This document shows, in pieces, positions 42,773-51,332 of a DNA stretch of 64,000 nucleotides (within the stretch, counting starts at the first letter, position 1; each line of letters begins with the position of its first letter). The DNA lies in assembly GCA_964463375.1 (NCBI GenBank), contig CAYXBQ010000001.1, positions 62,001 through 126,000 of the forward strand. The letters are read 5' to 3'. Under the pieces are notes generated by a model. That model saw nothing but the letters and a program-made list of their open reading frames with translations, made no database searches and was not told the origin of the DNA. The stretch comes from UMGS1696 sp964463375 (GTDB lineage Bacteria; Bacillota; Clostridia; Oscillospirales; CAG-272). A program made the translations under genes and the position numbers.

Positions 42773-43330
42773 ATGACAAAGGTTACACTGCTTGGCGACT
42801 CCATTCGCCAGATCGGATACGGCACTATGGTCCCGGCGCTGCTGGGGGAGGATTTCACCGTTTGGCAGCCGGGGGACAACTGCCGCTTTGCCCAGTACAC
42901 CCTGCGGGGTATGTGGGATTGGGCCGGTGATATGCAAGGCTCCGAGATCGTACACTGGAACAACGGGCTTTGGGATGTCTGCGATATTTTTGGCGACGGC
43001 TATTTCACACCCCTGGATACCTACCTGGACTTCATGAAACGCATTGCTGCGATCCTGCTGAAGCGGCACGGGAAGGTGATCTTCGCCACCACCACGCCGG
43101 TGACAGAGCAGAATCCCCACAATAAGAACGATGCGATCATCCGGTACAACCGTGCGGTGGTGCCGATGCTGGCCGACATGGGTGTGGAGATCAACGACCT
43201 GCACGGTCTGGTATATGCGGACATCGATCGGTTCATTCGGAAGGACGACAACATCCATCTGACAGACGACGGGATCCGGGTCTGTGCCGAACAGGTGGCT
43301 AAGGTGATCCGGGAAGCGGCTGCTCGATAA
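42773..43330 (+). CDS. SGNH/GDSL-type hydrolase
   Basis: A 185-residue SGNH esterase-like protein: LLGDSIRQIGYG (Ser block), a central block with NNGLWDVCDI (Asn), and the C-terminal DNIHLTDDG (Asp-His). No signal peptide. It differs clearly from the SGNH protein at 9.6 kb. ATG 42773 follows AAAGAGG. Family members deacetylate or de-esterify carbohydrates; the close presence of an alpha/beta hydrolase on the divergent transcript suggests a shared carbohydrate-ester task (inference). Confidence 0.85.
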   Translation: MTKVTLLGDSIRQIGYGTMVPALLGEDFTVWQPGDNCRFAQYTLRGMWDWAGDMQGSEIVHWNNGLWDVCDIFGDGYFTPLDTYLDFMKRIAAILLKRHGKVIFATTTPVTEQNPHNKNDAIIRYNRAVVPMLADMGVEINDLHGLVYADIDRFIRKDDNIHLTDDGIRVCAEQVAKVIREAAAR

Positions 43331-43366
43331 GGGAGCCTATACGGCATTTCTGTGTGTCATACAGAG

Positions 43367-43397
43367 AAAAAGGGCATTCTTGCGGGAGTGTCCTTTT
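43367..43397 (+). terminator. Terminator of the SGNH gene
   Basis: AAAAAGGGCATTC pairs with GAGTGTCCTTTT around a 6-nt loop. Confidence 0.78.
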
Positions 43398-43456
43398 GCT
43401 TTTGGCGGCGGTGGATATTTTGTAGGGATGGAACACCTGTTTTTGCGTCTGGCTAC

Positions 43457-43485
43457 TTGATTTTCCCCATCGGACATGGTATAAT
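43457..43485 (+). promoter_or_regulatory. Promoter of the DUF951-yfhO-ruvAB gene string
   Basis: TTGATT (43457-43462), 17-bp spacer ending in TGG, TATAAT (43480-43485). Confidence 0.83.
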
Positions 43486-43553
43486 GAAGGTACTATCGGG
43501 AAAATGGTGGCCATGCCTACACGGCTCTGTTTTCCTTTGCTACAGGAGGATGT

Positions 43554-43772
43554 ATGCGGCAAATACCCAAGATCGCTGTGGGAGACACGCTGGAGATGAA
43601 AAAGGAACATCCCTGCGGTGCCAAACGGTTTCAGGTGCTGCGGATCGGCAGTGACATTCGGCTGGTCTGCGAGGGCTGTGGACGGGATATGGTGCTGCCA
43701 CGGGAGAAGGTGGAGAAGGCACTGCGGAAGGTGATCCCGGCGGCGGATGCCACATCGGATATCGAAAGATAA
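43554..43772 (+). CDS. DUF951 family protein
   Basis: A 72-residue protein of the DUF951 family: DTLEMKKEHPCGAKRFQVLRIGSDIRLVC with CEGCGRDMVLPR forming a possible zinc site of three Cys plus one. Members are small and widespread in Firmicutes; their function is unknown. AGGAGG precedes ATG 43554. It is the first gene of a probable string that continues to yfhO and ruvAB. Confidence 0.9.
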   Translation: MRQIPKIAVGDTLEMKKEHPCGAKRFQVLRIGSDIRLVCEGCGRDMVLPREKVEKALRKVIPAADATSDIER

Positions 43773-43829
43773 CGGACATGTCCGCTACCGGATACAAATA
43801 TTTTGAATAAGGTTCGAGGTTTTGGTTTC

Positions 43830-46619
43830 ATGGATGCTATGCACACACCGGATCTGACACTGCCGGAGGATAAGCCGGGGCTTTGGAAGTCCACGCATAT
43901 CCCGCCGTTTTCGAAGATCCTGGCCGTATGTTTTCTATTGCCGGCGATACTGATGACGCTGGTATATCTTTGTCTTTTGATCTGGCCGCTGGGGGAGAAC
44001 TCCGTGCTGGTGCTGGATCTGAATGCACAGTATGTGTATTATTTTGAGAAGCTGCGCAACATTTTGGTGTCCGGCGATTCCCTGCTCTACTCCTTTGAGC
44101 GGGCGCTGGGCGGGGAGTTCATGGGAATCTTTGCGTACTATCTTTCTTCCCCGCTGTCCTTTTTGGTGGCACTGCTGCCGAAGCGCATGATGACGGAATC
44201 GCTACTGCTGCTGCTGGTCATCAAGACGGGGCTTTGTGGGCTGACCTTTGGGTACTATCTGACCAAGACCCGTATGGCACGGCCGGTGTGGACGGTGATG
44301 TTCTCCTGCATGTATGCGCTGTGCTCCTATGTGGTGGTGATGCAGCACAACATCATGTGGATCGACAATGTGATACTGTTCCCGCTGATCTTGTACGGCA
44401 TGGACATGCTGATCAAGGAAGGGCGGTTCCGGCTGTATGTGGGGGCGCTGGCGGTGGCGATCCTATCCAATTTCTATATTGGATACATGACCTGCCTGTT
44501 TTTGGCGGTGTATTTCTTCATCCGATATGCTTCTATGACCCCGGAGGAGCGGGGTCTGCAGTGGGGAGCCCACGCTTTCTGGAAGGCGCTGTGCCGGATG
44601 CTGGTCTGCTCGCTTTTGGCTGTGGCGATGGCGGCGGTGATCATTCTGCCGGTGTACTACAGTTTGTCCTTTGGGAAGCTGGAATTCTCGGATCCTAAAT
44701 ATGAAGCCAAGCAGCTATTCGATTTTCTGGAACTGCTGACGAAAATGTACTTTGGTTCCTACGACTCCGTGCGGCCTTCGGGGATGCCCTTTTTGTACAG
44801 TGGTACGCTGACGCTGGTGCTGCTGCCTCTGTATTTTGCGGCATCGGGGATCCGGTTGCGGCACAAGGTGGGAAGTCTGGCGACTGTGGGATTTTTGATG
44901 CTGGGATTCAATTTCAGCATTTTAGACATCGTTTGGCACGGCTTCCAGAGACCCAACTGGCTCAATGCGCGGTTCGCCTTTATGTTTGTGTTCATCACGC
45001 TGGTGATGGCGTATGACGGGTTTGTGCATTTGAAGGAGACGGGGGTGAAAAAGCTCCTGCCGTCCTGTATTGGGGCGGGGGCACTGCTGCTGGTCCTGCA
45101 AGCCATGGAATACGACAACGTACAGGACTTTTTGACGGTCTGGGCGGGGTTATTCTTCCTGGCCGGCTTTGGGATCTTAGTGCCCTATGCACTGCGGGAC
45201 AAGGATCCGGAGGACACGGATCTGTACTCCAATCCGGAGCTGTATCTGGTGATGTTCGTGGTATTTGAGTTGATCTGCAATGGGGTGGCTATGGCGTATT
45301 CTCTGGATGCGGACGTGGCCTATTCCAACCGGGAGGGATACCGGAATTTTGTGGATCGATTCAGCGATGCCACAGAAGAGATGGATACGCTGGACGATGC
45401 AAAATACGGCGAGGACAGCTTCTACCGGGCAGAAAAGCTGAAGCATCGGAAGAAGAACGACAACTTTGCCATCGACATCAACGGGTTGTCCAACTCCACC
45501 TCCACGCTGAATGCCAAGTCTATTCGATTCCTGAAGCAAATGGGGTTGTCTGCCCGGTCCCACTGGTCGATGTATTACGGTGGCAATCCGGTCACCAATT
45601 CCCTGCTGGGGCTGCGGTATGTGATGGCTGACAAGGGGACGGACAGCACTATGCCTGCGTACATGGAGGAAATGTACACGCTGGTAGGCACGTCGGCGGA
45701 TGAGATCGAGATCTGGGAAAATCCCTATGATCTGGGGGTACTGTTTGCAGTCTCCGAGGATATTTTGACGTATGCAGAATACAACGAGGATGAGGATCGG
45801 GAGCTGGAAGAAAATGAACTGCCGTTCATGCGGGATACCTATGCGGATGCGGTGGAATACAAGACACCCTTCCAGATGATGAACCACATGCTCTCTGCCA
45901 TGCTGGGGCGTGAGGTGGAGGTCTTCACCAAGGTAGATGCGGATGAATCGGAGACGAAGGGGGTCTCGCCTACCTTTACTACGGGACATATCGGATATGA
46001 AGAAGACGGCAGCGGGCTGACACCGAAGATCGTATATGAGATGGACGTAACGGAAGATCTGCCGGTGTATGTGTACTTCCCCAGCGAATATCCCAGAGAT
46101 GCGGAGATGAAGTTAGACGACCACAAGATCGGCGACTTCTTCACGGATGACAGCTTCTGTGTGCAGGAGCTTGGGGTGCTGGAGGAAGGCGAGCACACGT
46201 TTTCGCTGTATCTGGAGGAGGAAAAGATCTACCTGGCCAGCGGCTGCGAATTCTTCTGGTACTTCCATGCGGATGTATACAAGAAAGTTATGGCAGAATT
46301 GCAGACCGGGAAGATGGAGGCCTACAGTGTGCGGGACGATGTGATCACCGGTACCATTACGGTGGGTGAGACGCAGCAGGCTGTATTCACCTCCATTCCC
46401 TACGATGCCGGTTGGCAGATCTATGTGGATGGCGAAAAGGTGGAGACCCTTTGTCTCATGGACACGCTGGTGGGATTCCGGATCTCGGCGGGCACCCATG
46501 CGGTGGAGCTGCGGTATCGGCCGGACTGTGTGAAGTATGGACTGATCCTGTCTTTGTCCGGGGTGGTGCTGTATGCGGCGGCATCGGTTTGGGATGTGCG
46601 GCGGCGGTATTATCGATAA
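43830..46619 (+). CDS. YfhO family membrane protein
   Basis: A 929-residue polytopic membrane protein. About twelve hydrophobic segments span residues 30-480, a large extracytoplasmic domain follows, and one last transmembrane segment (YGLILSLSGVVLYAAA) is near residue 910. The first loop has DLNAQYVYYFEKLRN and ALGGEFMGIFAYYLSSP, typical of YfhO proteins, which are GT-C-like glycosyltransferases proposed to decorate lipoteichoic acid or glycolipids. ATG 43830 is preferred over TTG 43803 because GAGGT lies 9 nt upstream. A perfect 12-bp palindrome CGGACATGTCCG (43773-43784) lies between DUF951 and this gene. Confidence 0.88.
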   Translation: MDAMHTPDLTLPEDKPGLWKSTHIPPFSKILAVCFLLPAILMTLVYLCLLIWPLGENSVLVLDLNAQYVYYFEKLRNILVSGDSLLYSFERALGGEFMGIFAYYLSSPLSFLVALLPKRMMTESLLLLLVIKTGLCGLTFGYYLTKTRMARPVWTVMFSCMYALCSYVVVMQHNIMWIDNVILFPLILYGMDMLIKEGRFRLYVGALAVAILSNFYIGYMTCLFLAVYFFIRYASMTPEERGLQWGAHAFWKALCRMLVCSLLAVAMAAVIILPVYYSLSFGKLEFSDPKYEAKQLFDFLELLTKMYFGSYDSVRPSGMPFLYSGTLTLVLLPLYFAASGIRLRHKVGSLATVGFLMLGFNFSILDIVWHGFQRPNWLNARFAFMFVFITLVMAYDGFVHLKETGVKKLLPSCIGAGALLLVLQAMEYDNVQDFLTVWAGLFFLAGFGILVPYALRDKDPEDTDLYSNPELYLVMFVVFELICNGVAMAYSLDADVAYSNREGYRNFVDRFSDATEEMDTLDDAKYGEDSFYRAEKLKHRKKNDNFAIDINGLSNSTSTLNAKSIRFLKQMGLSARSHWSMYYGGNPVTNSLLGLRYVMADKGTDSTMPAYMEEMYTLVGTSADEIEIWENPYDLGVLFAVSEDILTYAEYNEDEDRELEENELPFMRDTYADAVEYKTPFQMMNHMLSAMLGREVEVFTKVDADESETKGVSPTFTTGHIGYEEDGSGLTPKIVYEMDVTEDLPVYVYFPSEYPRDAEMKLDDHKIGDFFTDDSFCVQELGVLEEGEHTFSLYLEEEKIYLASGCEFFWYFHADVYKKVMAELQTGKMEAYSVRDDVITGTITVGETQQAVFTSIPYDAGWQIYVDGEKVETLCLMDTLVGFRISAGTHAVELRYRPDCVKYGLILSLSGVVLYAAASVWDVRRRYYR

Positions 46620-46649
46620 GAATTTTGATATGTTAGAAAGATTATACGT

Positions 46650-47303
46650 ATGATAAACACACTATATGGTATTTTGTTTCATGTGGATCCGGTGGCTTGC
46701 TTTGTGGTGATCGAATGCGCCGGGGTGGGCTATCGGGTGCAGGTCTCGGCGGGGACACTGTCGAAGCTGCCCTCTCCGGGGTATGGACCGGACGGATCGC
46801 CGCTGGAAAATCCAGAGAAGGTGCGGCTGTTCACGTACATGTCAGTGCGGGAGGATGCGGTGGAGCTCTATGGATTTGCCACGGCAGAGGAGCTGGCTAT
46901 GTTCAAGCTGCTGATCTCGGTGCAGGGCGTGGGGCCAAAGGCGGGGATGGCGATCCTATCCTTGATGACACCACGGACGCTGGCACTTTCCGTTGCGGCA
47001 GAGGACACCAAAGCCATCTCCAAGGCACCTGGTGTTGGCGCAAAGACAGCGGCACGGATCGTGTTGGAGCTCAAGGAAAAGTTAGGCAAGCTATATCCGG
47101 ATACGGATGGGATCCCGCTGCCGGAGGCCGGTGCCGGGAAGGAGAAAAAATCCGCATCTTCCGGCAAGCTGTCGGATGCACAGGAGGCGCTGCTGGTGCT
47201 GGGCTATTCCCGGTCGGAGATCACGGCGGCTATGAAGCACGTGGATCTGGAGGCATCGCTAGAGGAGATTATCAAAAAGGCTTTGGCGGCTTTGATGAAG
47301 TGA
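46650..47303 (+). CDS. ruvA: Holliday junction DNA helicase subunit RuvA
   Basis: A 217-residue RuvA that binds four-way DNA junctions and loads RuvB. It has the N-terminal OB domain (residues 1-70, with a short insert near 40-55), two helix-hairpin-helix motifs (LISVQGVGPKAGMAILS and SKAPGVGAKTAARIVLELK) and the C-terminal RuvB-contact domain (LSDAQEALLVLGYS). The ribosome site is weak (GAAAG). ruvB follows after 15 nt. Confidence 0.95.
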   Translation: MINTLYGILFHVDPVACFVVIECAGVGYRVQVSAGTLSKLPSPGYGPDGSPLENPEKVRLFTYMSVREDAVELYGFATAEELAMFKLLISVQGVGPKAGMAILSLMTPRTLALSVAAEDTKAISKAPGVGAKTAARIVLELKEKLGKLYPDTDGIPLPEAGAGKEKKSASSGKLSDAQEALLVLGYSRSEITAAMKHVDLEASLEEIIKKALAALMK

Positions 47304-47318
47304 TTGTGAGGAAAACCT

Positions 47319-48398
47319 ATGAATACAAACGACCTGGATCTGGAAAACCGGATCTTATCTTCCAGCTTTCACCCGGAGGATACCGAAAGCGATCTGTCGC
47401 TCCGGCCACACACCATTGACGAATACATTGGACAGGAGAAGGCGAAGGAGCTTTTGAAGATCTATATGGGGGCTGCCAAGCTGCGGGGCGACAGTCTGGA
47501 CCATGTACTGCTCTATGGCCCGCCCGGACTGGGGAAAACCACCCTTTCGGCCATCATTGCGGCGGAAATGGGGGTCAATCTGCGGATCACCTCCGGGCCT
47601 ACCATTGAGAAAAAGGGGGATCTGGCGGCGTTGCTGACCAATCTGAACGAAGGGGATGTGCTGTTCATCGATGAGATCCACCGGATGTCCAGTGCCATTG
47701 AAGAAATTTTGTATCCGGCGATGGAAGACTTTGAGCTGGACTTCATCATTGGCAACGGTCCCTCGGCACGCAGCATTCGGATCGATCTGCCGAAGTTCAC
47801 CTTGATCGGGGCTACCACACGTGCCGGGCAGCTGACCACGCCTTTACGAGACCGGTTTGGGGTGCTGCTGCGGTTGGAGCTGTACACGCCGGAGGAGCTT
47901 GCCTCGATCGTGTGCCGCAGTGCCGGGATCTTAGATGTGCCGATCACCTCCGATGGGGCGTTGGAGATCGCTTCTCGTTCCCGTGGTACGCCCCGTATCG
48001 CCAACCGGCTGCTGAAGCGGATCCGGGACTTTGCGCAGGTGAAGGGAAACGGCAAGATCACGCTGGACATTGCACGTGAGGCACTGGATATTTTGGAGAT
48101 CGATGAGCTGGGGCTGGATAACACCGACCGGCGTATGATGGAGACGATCATTCGGTATTACGATGGGGGACCTGTGGGACTGGAAACGCTGGCTGCCACC
48201 ATTGGGGAAGAGGCTGTGACGCTGGAGGATGTGTATGAGCCGTATCTATTGCAGATCGGGTTCATCAGCCGCACGCCACGGGGACGCATGGTGACACGAC
48301 AGGGCTACACCCATCTGGGATTCCCCTACAAGCCGAGAAATATTTCGGCAGAGGATAAGCGGCGAATGGATGGGGAGCAGCTGTCTCTGGATGATTGA
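47319..48398 (+). CDS. ruvB: Holliday junction DNA helicase subunit RuvB
   Basis: A 359-residue AAA+ motor that drives branch migration with RuvA. It has LRPHTIDEYIGQEKAKE, Walker A GPPGLGKTTL, Walker B with LFIDEIHRM, sensor 1 GATTRAG, the arginine finger region LRDRFGVLLRLELY and the C-terminal winged helix (GFISRTPRGRMVTRQGYTHL). GAGGA precedes ATG 47319. No ruvC is expected in Firmicutes and none is seen here. Confidence 0.97.
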   Translation: MNTNDLDLENRILSSSFHPEDTESDLSLRPHTIDEYIGQEKAKELLKIYMGAAKLRGDSLDHVLLYGPPGLGKTTLSAIIAAEMGVNLRITSGPTIEKKGDLAALLTNLNEGDVLFIDEIHRMSSAIEEILYPAMEDFELDFIIGNGPSARSIRIDLPKFTLIGATTRAGQLTTPLRDRFGVLLRLELYTPEELASIVCRSAGILDVPITSDGALEIASRSRGTPRIANRLLKRIRDFAQVKGNGKITLDIAREALDILEIDELGLDNTDRRMMETIIRYYDGGPVGLETLAATIGEEAVTLEDVYEPYLLQIGFISRTPRGRMVTRQGYTHLGFPYKPRNISAEDKRRMDGEQLSLDD

Positions 48399-48409
48399 GG
48401 AGGCTTTGT

Positions 48410-48904
48410 ATGGATGCATATGCACGTTTTTTAGCGCAGGCCATTGACCTTACGCCAGTCGGATTTCTGGTGGACAATGATCCCCTGCCCTATTTCTGTA
48501 CGCCGAAGGATGCTGTCATTTTGGGACGTGCCGGGGTGGATGGGATCCACTTTTGCACGGTGCCGGACTTTGGGGAAATGGTCTTTGCGGTCAGTCCTAT
48601 GAACGATGTGCCGGATCTGGTAAGACCGGTGGCGAAGGATCTCACGGATTTTCTGCGGCTGCTGCTCTCCTGCGGAGATACGGCGGCCATCGAGCAGGCG
48701 TGGATGTGGTCGGCAGAACAGTTTGCTGCGTTTGTGGCAGATAACCCACCAACACCGGAAGGACGTGCGGTGCTGAACACACTGGCGGAAAAGATGCAGC
48801 TCACGCCGATGGACGATCCGTTTGCATACATGCGTGGCTTGCAGGCGGGGTTTGATCTCGGCAAGATCCCCTTCACGGAAGAATATTACGATACCGTTGG
48901 ATAA
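48410..48904 (+). CDS. Conserved protein of unknown function
   Basis: A 164-residue soluble protein, not assigned to a characterised family. Its middle (MNDVPDLVRPVAKDLTDFLRLLLSCGDTAAIEQAWMW, split here as MNDVPDLVRPVAKD and FLRLLLSCGD) and the C-terminal PMDDPFAYMRGLQAGFD look like a widespread Firmicutes hypothetical protein with possible SMI1/SUKH-like character. ATG 48410 follows GAGGAGG by 6 nt, 11 nt after ruvB, so it is co-transcribed with ruvAB. Confidence 0.75.
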   Translation: MDAYARFLAQAIDLTPVGFLVDNDPLPYFCTPKDAVILGRAGVDGIHFCTVPDFGEMVFAVSPMNDVPDLVRPVAKDLTDFLRLLLSCGDTAAIEQAWMWSAEQFAAFVADNPPTPEGRAVLNTLAEKMQLTPMDDPFAYMRGLQAGFDLGKIPFTEEYYDTVG

Positions 48905-48967
48905 TATCGTCCGATTTGGTCGCATACTATTGTCAAATACTTTCTAAGTCGAAAGGAGAATATAACA

Positions 48968-49231
48968 ATGAAAGACAAGAACTGGGTAAACAAGGTGTTC
49001 TACGGGACCTATCTGCTGATCATTACCCTATCCACCATCTGCAACTACATGCGGGACAGCAAGAAAAAGCTGCCGACACCGGTCATGACCGCTATCTCGG
49101 TGGTCAGCCTGCTGGCGTTTCCGGCCTTTTTGACGGCGTTTGTACTCCGGATCAAGCAGCGCCGGGCAGAGGCTGCCGCAGAAAACGAAGCTGTGGTTCC
49201 GGAGCTGGAGCTGGCTGACGAAGAGGCGTGA
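48968..49231 (+). CDS. Small membrane protein
   Basis: An 87-residue protein with a basic N-terminus, a hydrophobic segment at about residues 9-27, a basic loop (RDSKKKLP), a second segment at about 38-60 and an acidic C-terminal tail (VVPELELADEEA). AAAGGAG precedes ATG 48968. No family is recognised. It is the last gene before the terminator preceding the thiamin operon. Confidence 0.7.
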   Translation: MKDKNWVNKVFYGTYLLIITLSTICNYMRDSKKKLPTPVMTAISVVSLLAFPAFLTAFVLRIKQRRAEAAAENEAVVPELELADEEA

Positions 49232-49271
49232 GCTTTTTCCTGGGACAATAGACGATCGAAGAGAATGACAT

Positions 49272-49312
49272 GGGGATACCTCTGGTCGAATGGCGGGGTA
49301 TCCCCTTTTTTT
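49272..49312 (+). terminator. Terminator of the ruv gene string
   Basis: GGGGATACC and GGTATCCCC arms with a 16-nt loop followed by seven Ts. Confidence 0.88.
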
Positions 49313-49342
49313 GAACAAATTGTATCTTTTAACGGCTACCTC

Positions 49343-49371
49343 TTGCATTCTTCCCTGCATGGGTGTATAAT
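49343..49371 (+). promoter_or_regulatory. Promoter of the thiamin operon
   Basis: TTGCAT (49343-49348), 17-bp spacer, TATAAT (49366-49371), 15 nt ahead of the first TPP aptamer. Confidence 0.87.
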
Positions 49372-49386
49372 GAAAACAACAAAAAA

Positions 49387-49492
49387 GAGGGAGCTTGTAT
49401 CGGCAGGCTGAGAGGAAGTCATCCAACTTCGACCCACCACGTTAGCGTATCATCGTTAGCGCACCTGATGCGGATAATGCCGCCGTAGGAAG
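49387..49492 (+). ncRNA. TPP riboswitch, first aptamer
   Basis: THI-box aptamer: GGGAGCTT, GGCTGAGAGGAA, CGACCC and ACCTGATGCGGATAATGCCGCCGTAGGAA in canonical order. The segment between CGACCC and ACCTGAT is longer than usual and contains CGTTAGCG twice (49440-49447, 49454-49461). It is followed by its own terminator. Confidence 0.93.
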
Positions 49493-49515
49493 TCGTCATA
49501 GAAAGGTCTTTCATG

Positions 49516-49547
49516 GGAGGCATCCGGGTGGGTGTCTCCTGTTTTTT
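49516..49547 (+). terminator. Terminator controlled by the first TPP aptamer
   Basis: GGAGGCATCC and GGGTGTCTCC pair around a 4-nt loop, followed by TTTTTT. Confidence 0.82.
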
Positions 49548-49565
49548 GTATCACAATGGAATAGC

Positions 49566-49647
49566 ACGGGGAGCTTGTATACAGGCTGAGAGGAAGGTGT
49601 GACCTTCGACCCATTCACCTGATTTGGATAATGCCAACGTAGGGATA
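49566..49647 (+). ncRNA. TPP riboswitch, second aptamer
   Basis: A compact THI-box aptamer: GGGGAGCTTGTA, GGCTGAGAGGAAGG, CGACCC and ACCTGATTTGGATAATGCCA followed by ACGTAGGGA. The 5' half is nearly identical to the first aptamer, suggesting duplication. Confidence 0.95.
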
Positions 49648-49660
49648 TTTACGATACGCA

Positions 49661-49701
49661 CACGAGGAACATTTCTACAGCAGGTGTTCCCCGTGTTTTT
49701 T
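49661..49701 (+). terminator. Terminator controlled by the second TPP aptamer
   Basis: CACGAGGAACA pairs with TGTTCCCCGTG, followed by six Ts and a T-rich tail, 20 nt before thiS. Confidence 0.85.
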
Positions 49702-49721
49702 ATTTCGCAGGAGGTGTTCTT

Positions 49722-49916
49722 TTGGTCAAGGTGAATGGAGAAATGCGGGACATTGCGGGGTTGACGATCGCTGCCTATCTGGCCTCTACGGATTACGATC
49801 CCAAACGCATTGCTGTGGAGCGGAATGGAGAGATCGTGTTCAAAAGTCAGTATGACAGCACGGTTTTGGTGGACTGCGATGTGGTGGAAGTGGTCAGCTT
49901 TGTGGGGGGAGGTTGA
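49722..49916 (+). CDS. thiS: Sulfur carrier protein ThiS
   Basis: A 64-residue ubiquitin-like carrier ending in Gly-Gly (VVSFVGGG); the C-terminal glycine becomes a thiocarboxylate that gives sulfur to the thiazole ring. VKVNGEMRDI and DYDPKRIAVERNGEIV are typical of ThiS. The start is TTG at 49722, 5 nt after AGGAGGTG. First gene of the thiamin operon, directly behind two TPP riboswitches. Confidence 0.92.
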   Translation: MVKVNGEMRDIAGLTIAAYLASTDYDPKRIAVERNGEIVFKSQYDSTVLVDCDVVEVVSFVGGG

Positions 49917-49920
49917 TCGG

Positions 49921-50562
49921 ATGGTGACGCAGGCCGAATGGGAGCACGCTTTGGTAGCACGGCATGGTGCAGAGACACAGAAGCGTTTTGCGGCGGCTAC
50001 GGTGGCGATCTGCGGGCTGGGGGGACTGGGGTCCCATGTGGCTGTGGCGCTGGCACGTGCCGGGATCGGGAAGCTGATCTTGGTGGATTTTGACCGGGTG
50101 GATCTGCCCAATCTGCACCGGCAGGCGTATCGGTTTTCGCAGATCGGGCAATACAAGACAGCTGCCCTGGCAGAGAATCTGCGGGAGATCAATCCCTATG
50201 TGGTACTGGAAACACACAACATCCGACTGACCGGGGACAATGCGCTTTCCCTGCTGGGGGAGGCGGATATTGTGTGTGAGGCCTTCGATGCTGCGGAAGC
50301 GAAAGCTATGCTGGCAAATCTGGTGCTGGAAGCTATGCCGGAAAAATATCTGGTGGCTGCCTCGGGGATGGCTGGGTTTGGGGACGCCAATGCTATACAG
50401 ACGAAATATATCATGGAGCACTTTATCCTCTGTGGTGATGGGGTCAGTGATGTAGCGGATGGGATCGGGCTTGTGGCATCCCGGGTCATGCTCTGTGCGG
50501 CACATCAGGCACACGCTGTTTTACAAATTTTACGGAAAGAAGGAATGACAAATGTACAATGA
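49921..50562 (+). CDS. thiF: ThiS adenylyltransferase ThiF
   Basis: A 213-residue E1-like enzyme that adenylates the C-terminus of ThiS. It has the nucleotide motif ICGLGGLGSHVAVALARAG, then LVDFDRVDLPNLHRQ and the DAAEAKAML region. It is the short ThiF form of Clostridia, without the zinc-binding CxxC pairs of E. coli ThiF. ATG 49921 lies 4 nt after thiS, and the gene overlaps thiG by 11 nt, so translation is coupled. Confidence 0.92.
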   Translation: MVTQAEWEHALVARHGAETQKRFAAATVAICGLGGLGSHVAVALARAGIGKLILVDFDRVDLPNLHRQAYRFSQIGQYKTAALAENLREINPYVVLETHNIRLTGDNALSLLGEADIVCEAFDAAEAKAMLANLVLEAMPEKYLVAASGMAGFGDANAIQTKYIMEHFILCGDGVSDVADGIGLVASRVMLCAAHQAHAVLQILRKEGMTNVQ

Positions 50563-51322
50563 CAATTTGGTGATCGGAGGACACGAATTTCACTCCCGGT
50601 TCATTTTAGGCTCTGGTAAATACTCGATGCAGCTGATCGATGCGGCTATCCGGGATGCTGGTGCGGAGATCATCACACTGGCGGTGCGGCGTGCCAACAC
50701 GAAACAGCAGGAAAGCATTTTGGACTATATCCCAGCCGGTGTGACGCTGCTGCCCAACACATCCGGTGCCAGAAATGCAGAAGAGGCGGTGCGTATCGCA
50801 AGGCTGGGGCGAGAGCTTGGCTGTGGGGATTTTGTGAAAATCGAGATCATGCGGGACTCCAAGTATCTGCTGCCCGATAATACGGAGACGATCAAGGCTA
50901 CGGAGATCCTTGCCAAGGAGGGGTTTGTAGTCATGCCATATATGTATCCCGATCTGTACGTTGCACGGCAGCTGGTGGAGGTGGGTGCTGCTTCGATCAT
51001 GCCGCTGGCTTCCCCCATTGGTTCCAACAAGGGTCTGGCTACAAAGGAGTTTATCCAGATCTTGATCGATGAGATCGATCTGCCCATCATTGTGGACGCT
51101 GGCATTGGCAGACCGTCACAGGCTTGTGAAGCGATGGAGATGGGGGCAGCGGCTGTGATGGCAAATACGGCTCTGGCCACGGCTGGTGATCTGCCTCGAA
51201 TGGCGGCGGCTTTCCGGAATGCGATCGAAGCGGGACGAGATGCCTATTTGGCCGGATTGGGGAGAGTGTTGACCAGGGGCGCATCGGCTTCTGACCCTTT
51301 GACCGGGTTCCTGCGGGACTGA
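50552..51322 (+). CDS. thiG: Thiazole synthase ThiG
   Basis: A 256-residue TIM-barrel thiazole synthase that joins deoxyxylulose phosphate, dehydroglycine and ThiS thiocarboxylate. Typical motifs are FHSRFILGSGKY, ITLAVRRAN, NTSGARNAEEAVRIA, VKIEIM, PLASPIGSNKG and VDAGIGRPSQA. Length and order are normal. It works with ThiH, 10 nt downstream. Confidence 0.97.
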   Translation: MYNDNLVIGGHEFHSRFILGSGKYSMQLIDAAIRDAGAEIITLAVRRANTKQQESILDYIPAGVTLLPNTSGARNAEEAVRIARLGRELGCGDFVKIEIMRDSKYLLPDNTETIKATEILAKEGFVVMPYMYPDLYVARQLVEVGAASIMPLASPIGSNKGLATKEFIQILIDEIDLPIIVDAGIGRPSQACEAMEMGAAAVMANTALATAGDLPRMAAAFRNAIEAGRDAYLAGLGRVLTRGASASDPLTGFLRD

Positions 51323-51332
51323 GAGGTGGATC

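Noticed and set aside
43773..43784. CGGACATGTCCG palindrome between DUF951 and yfhO as a terminator
   Set aside because: No T-run follows and the genes look co-transcribed; it is noted only as a possible site.
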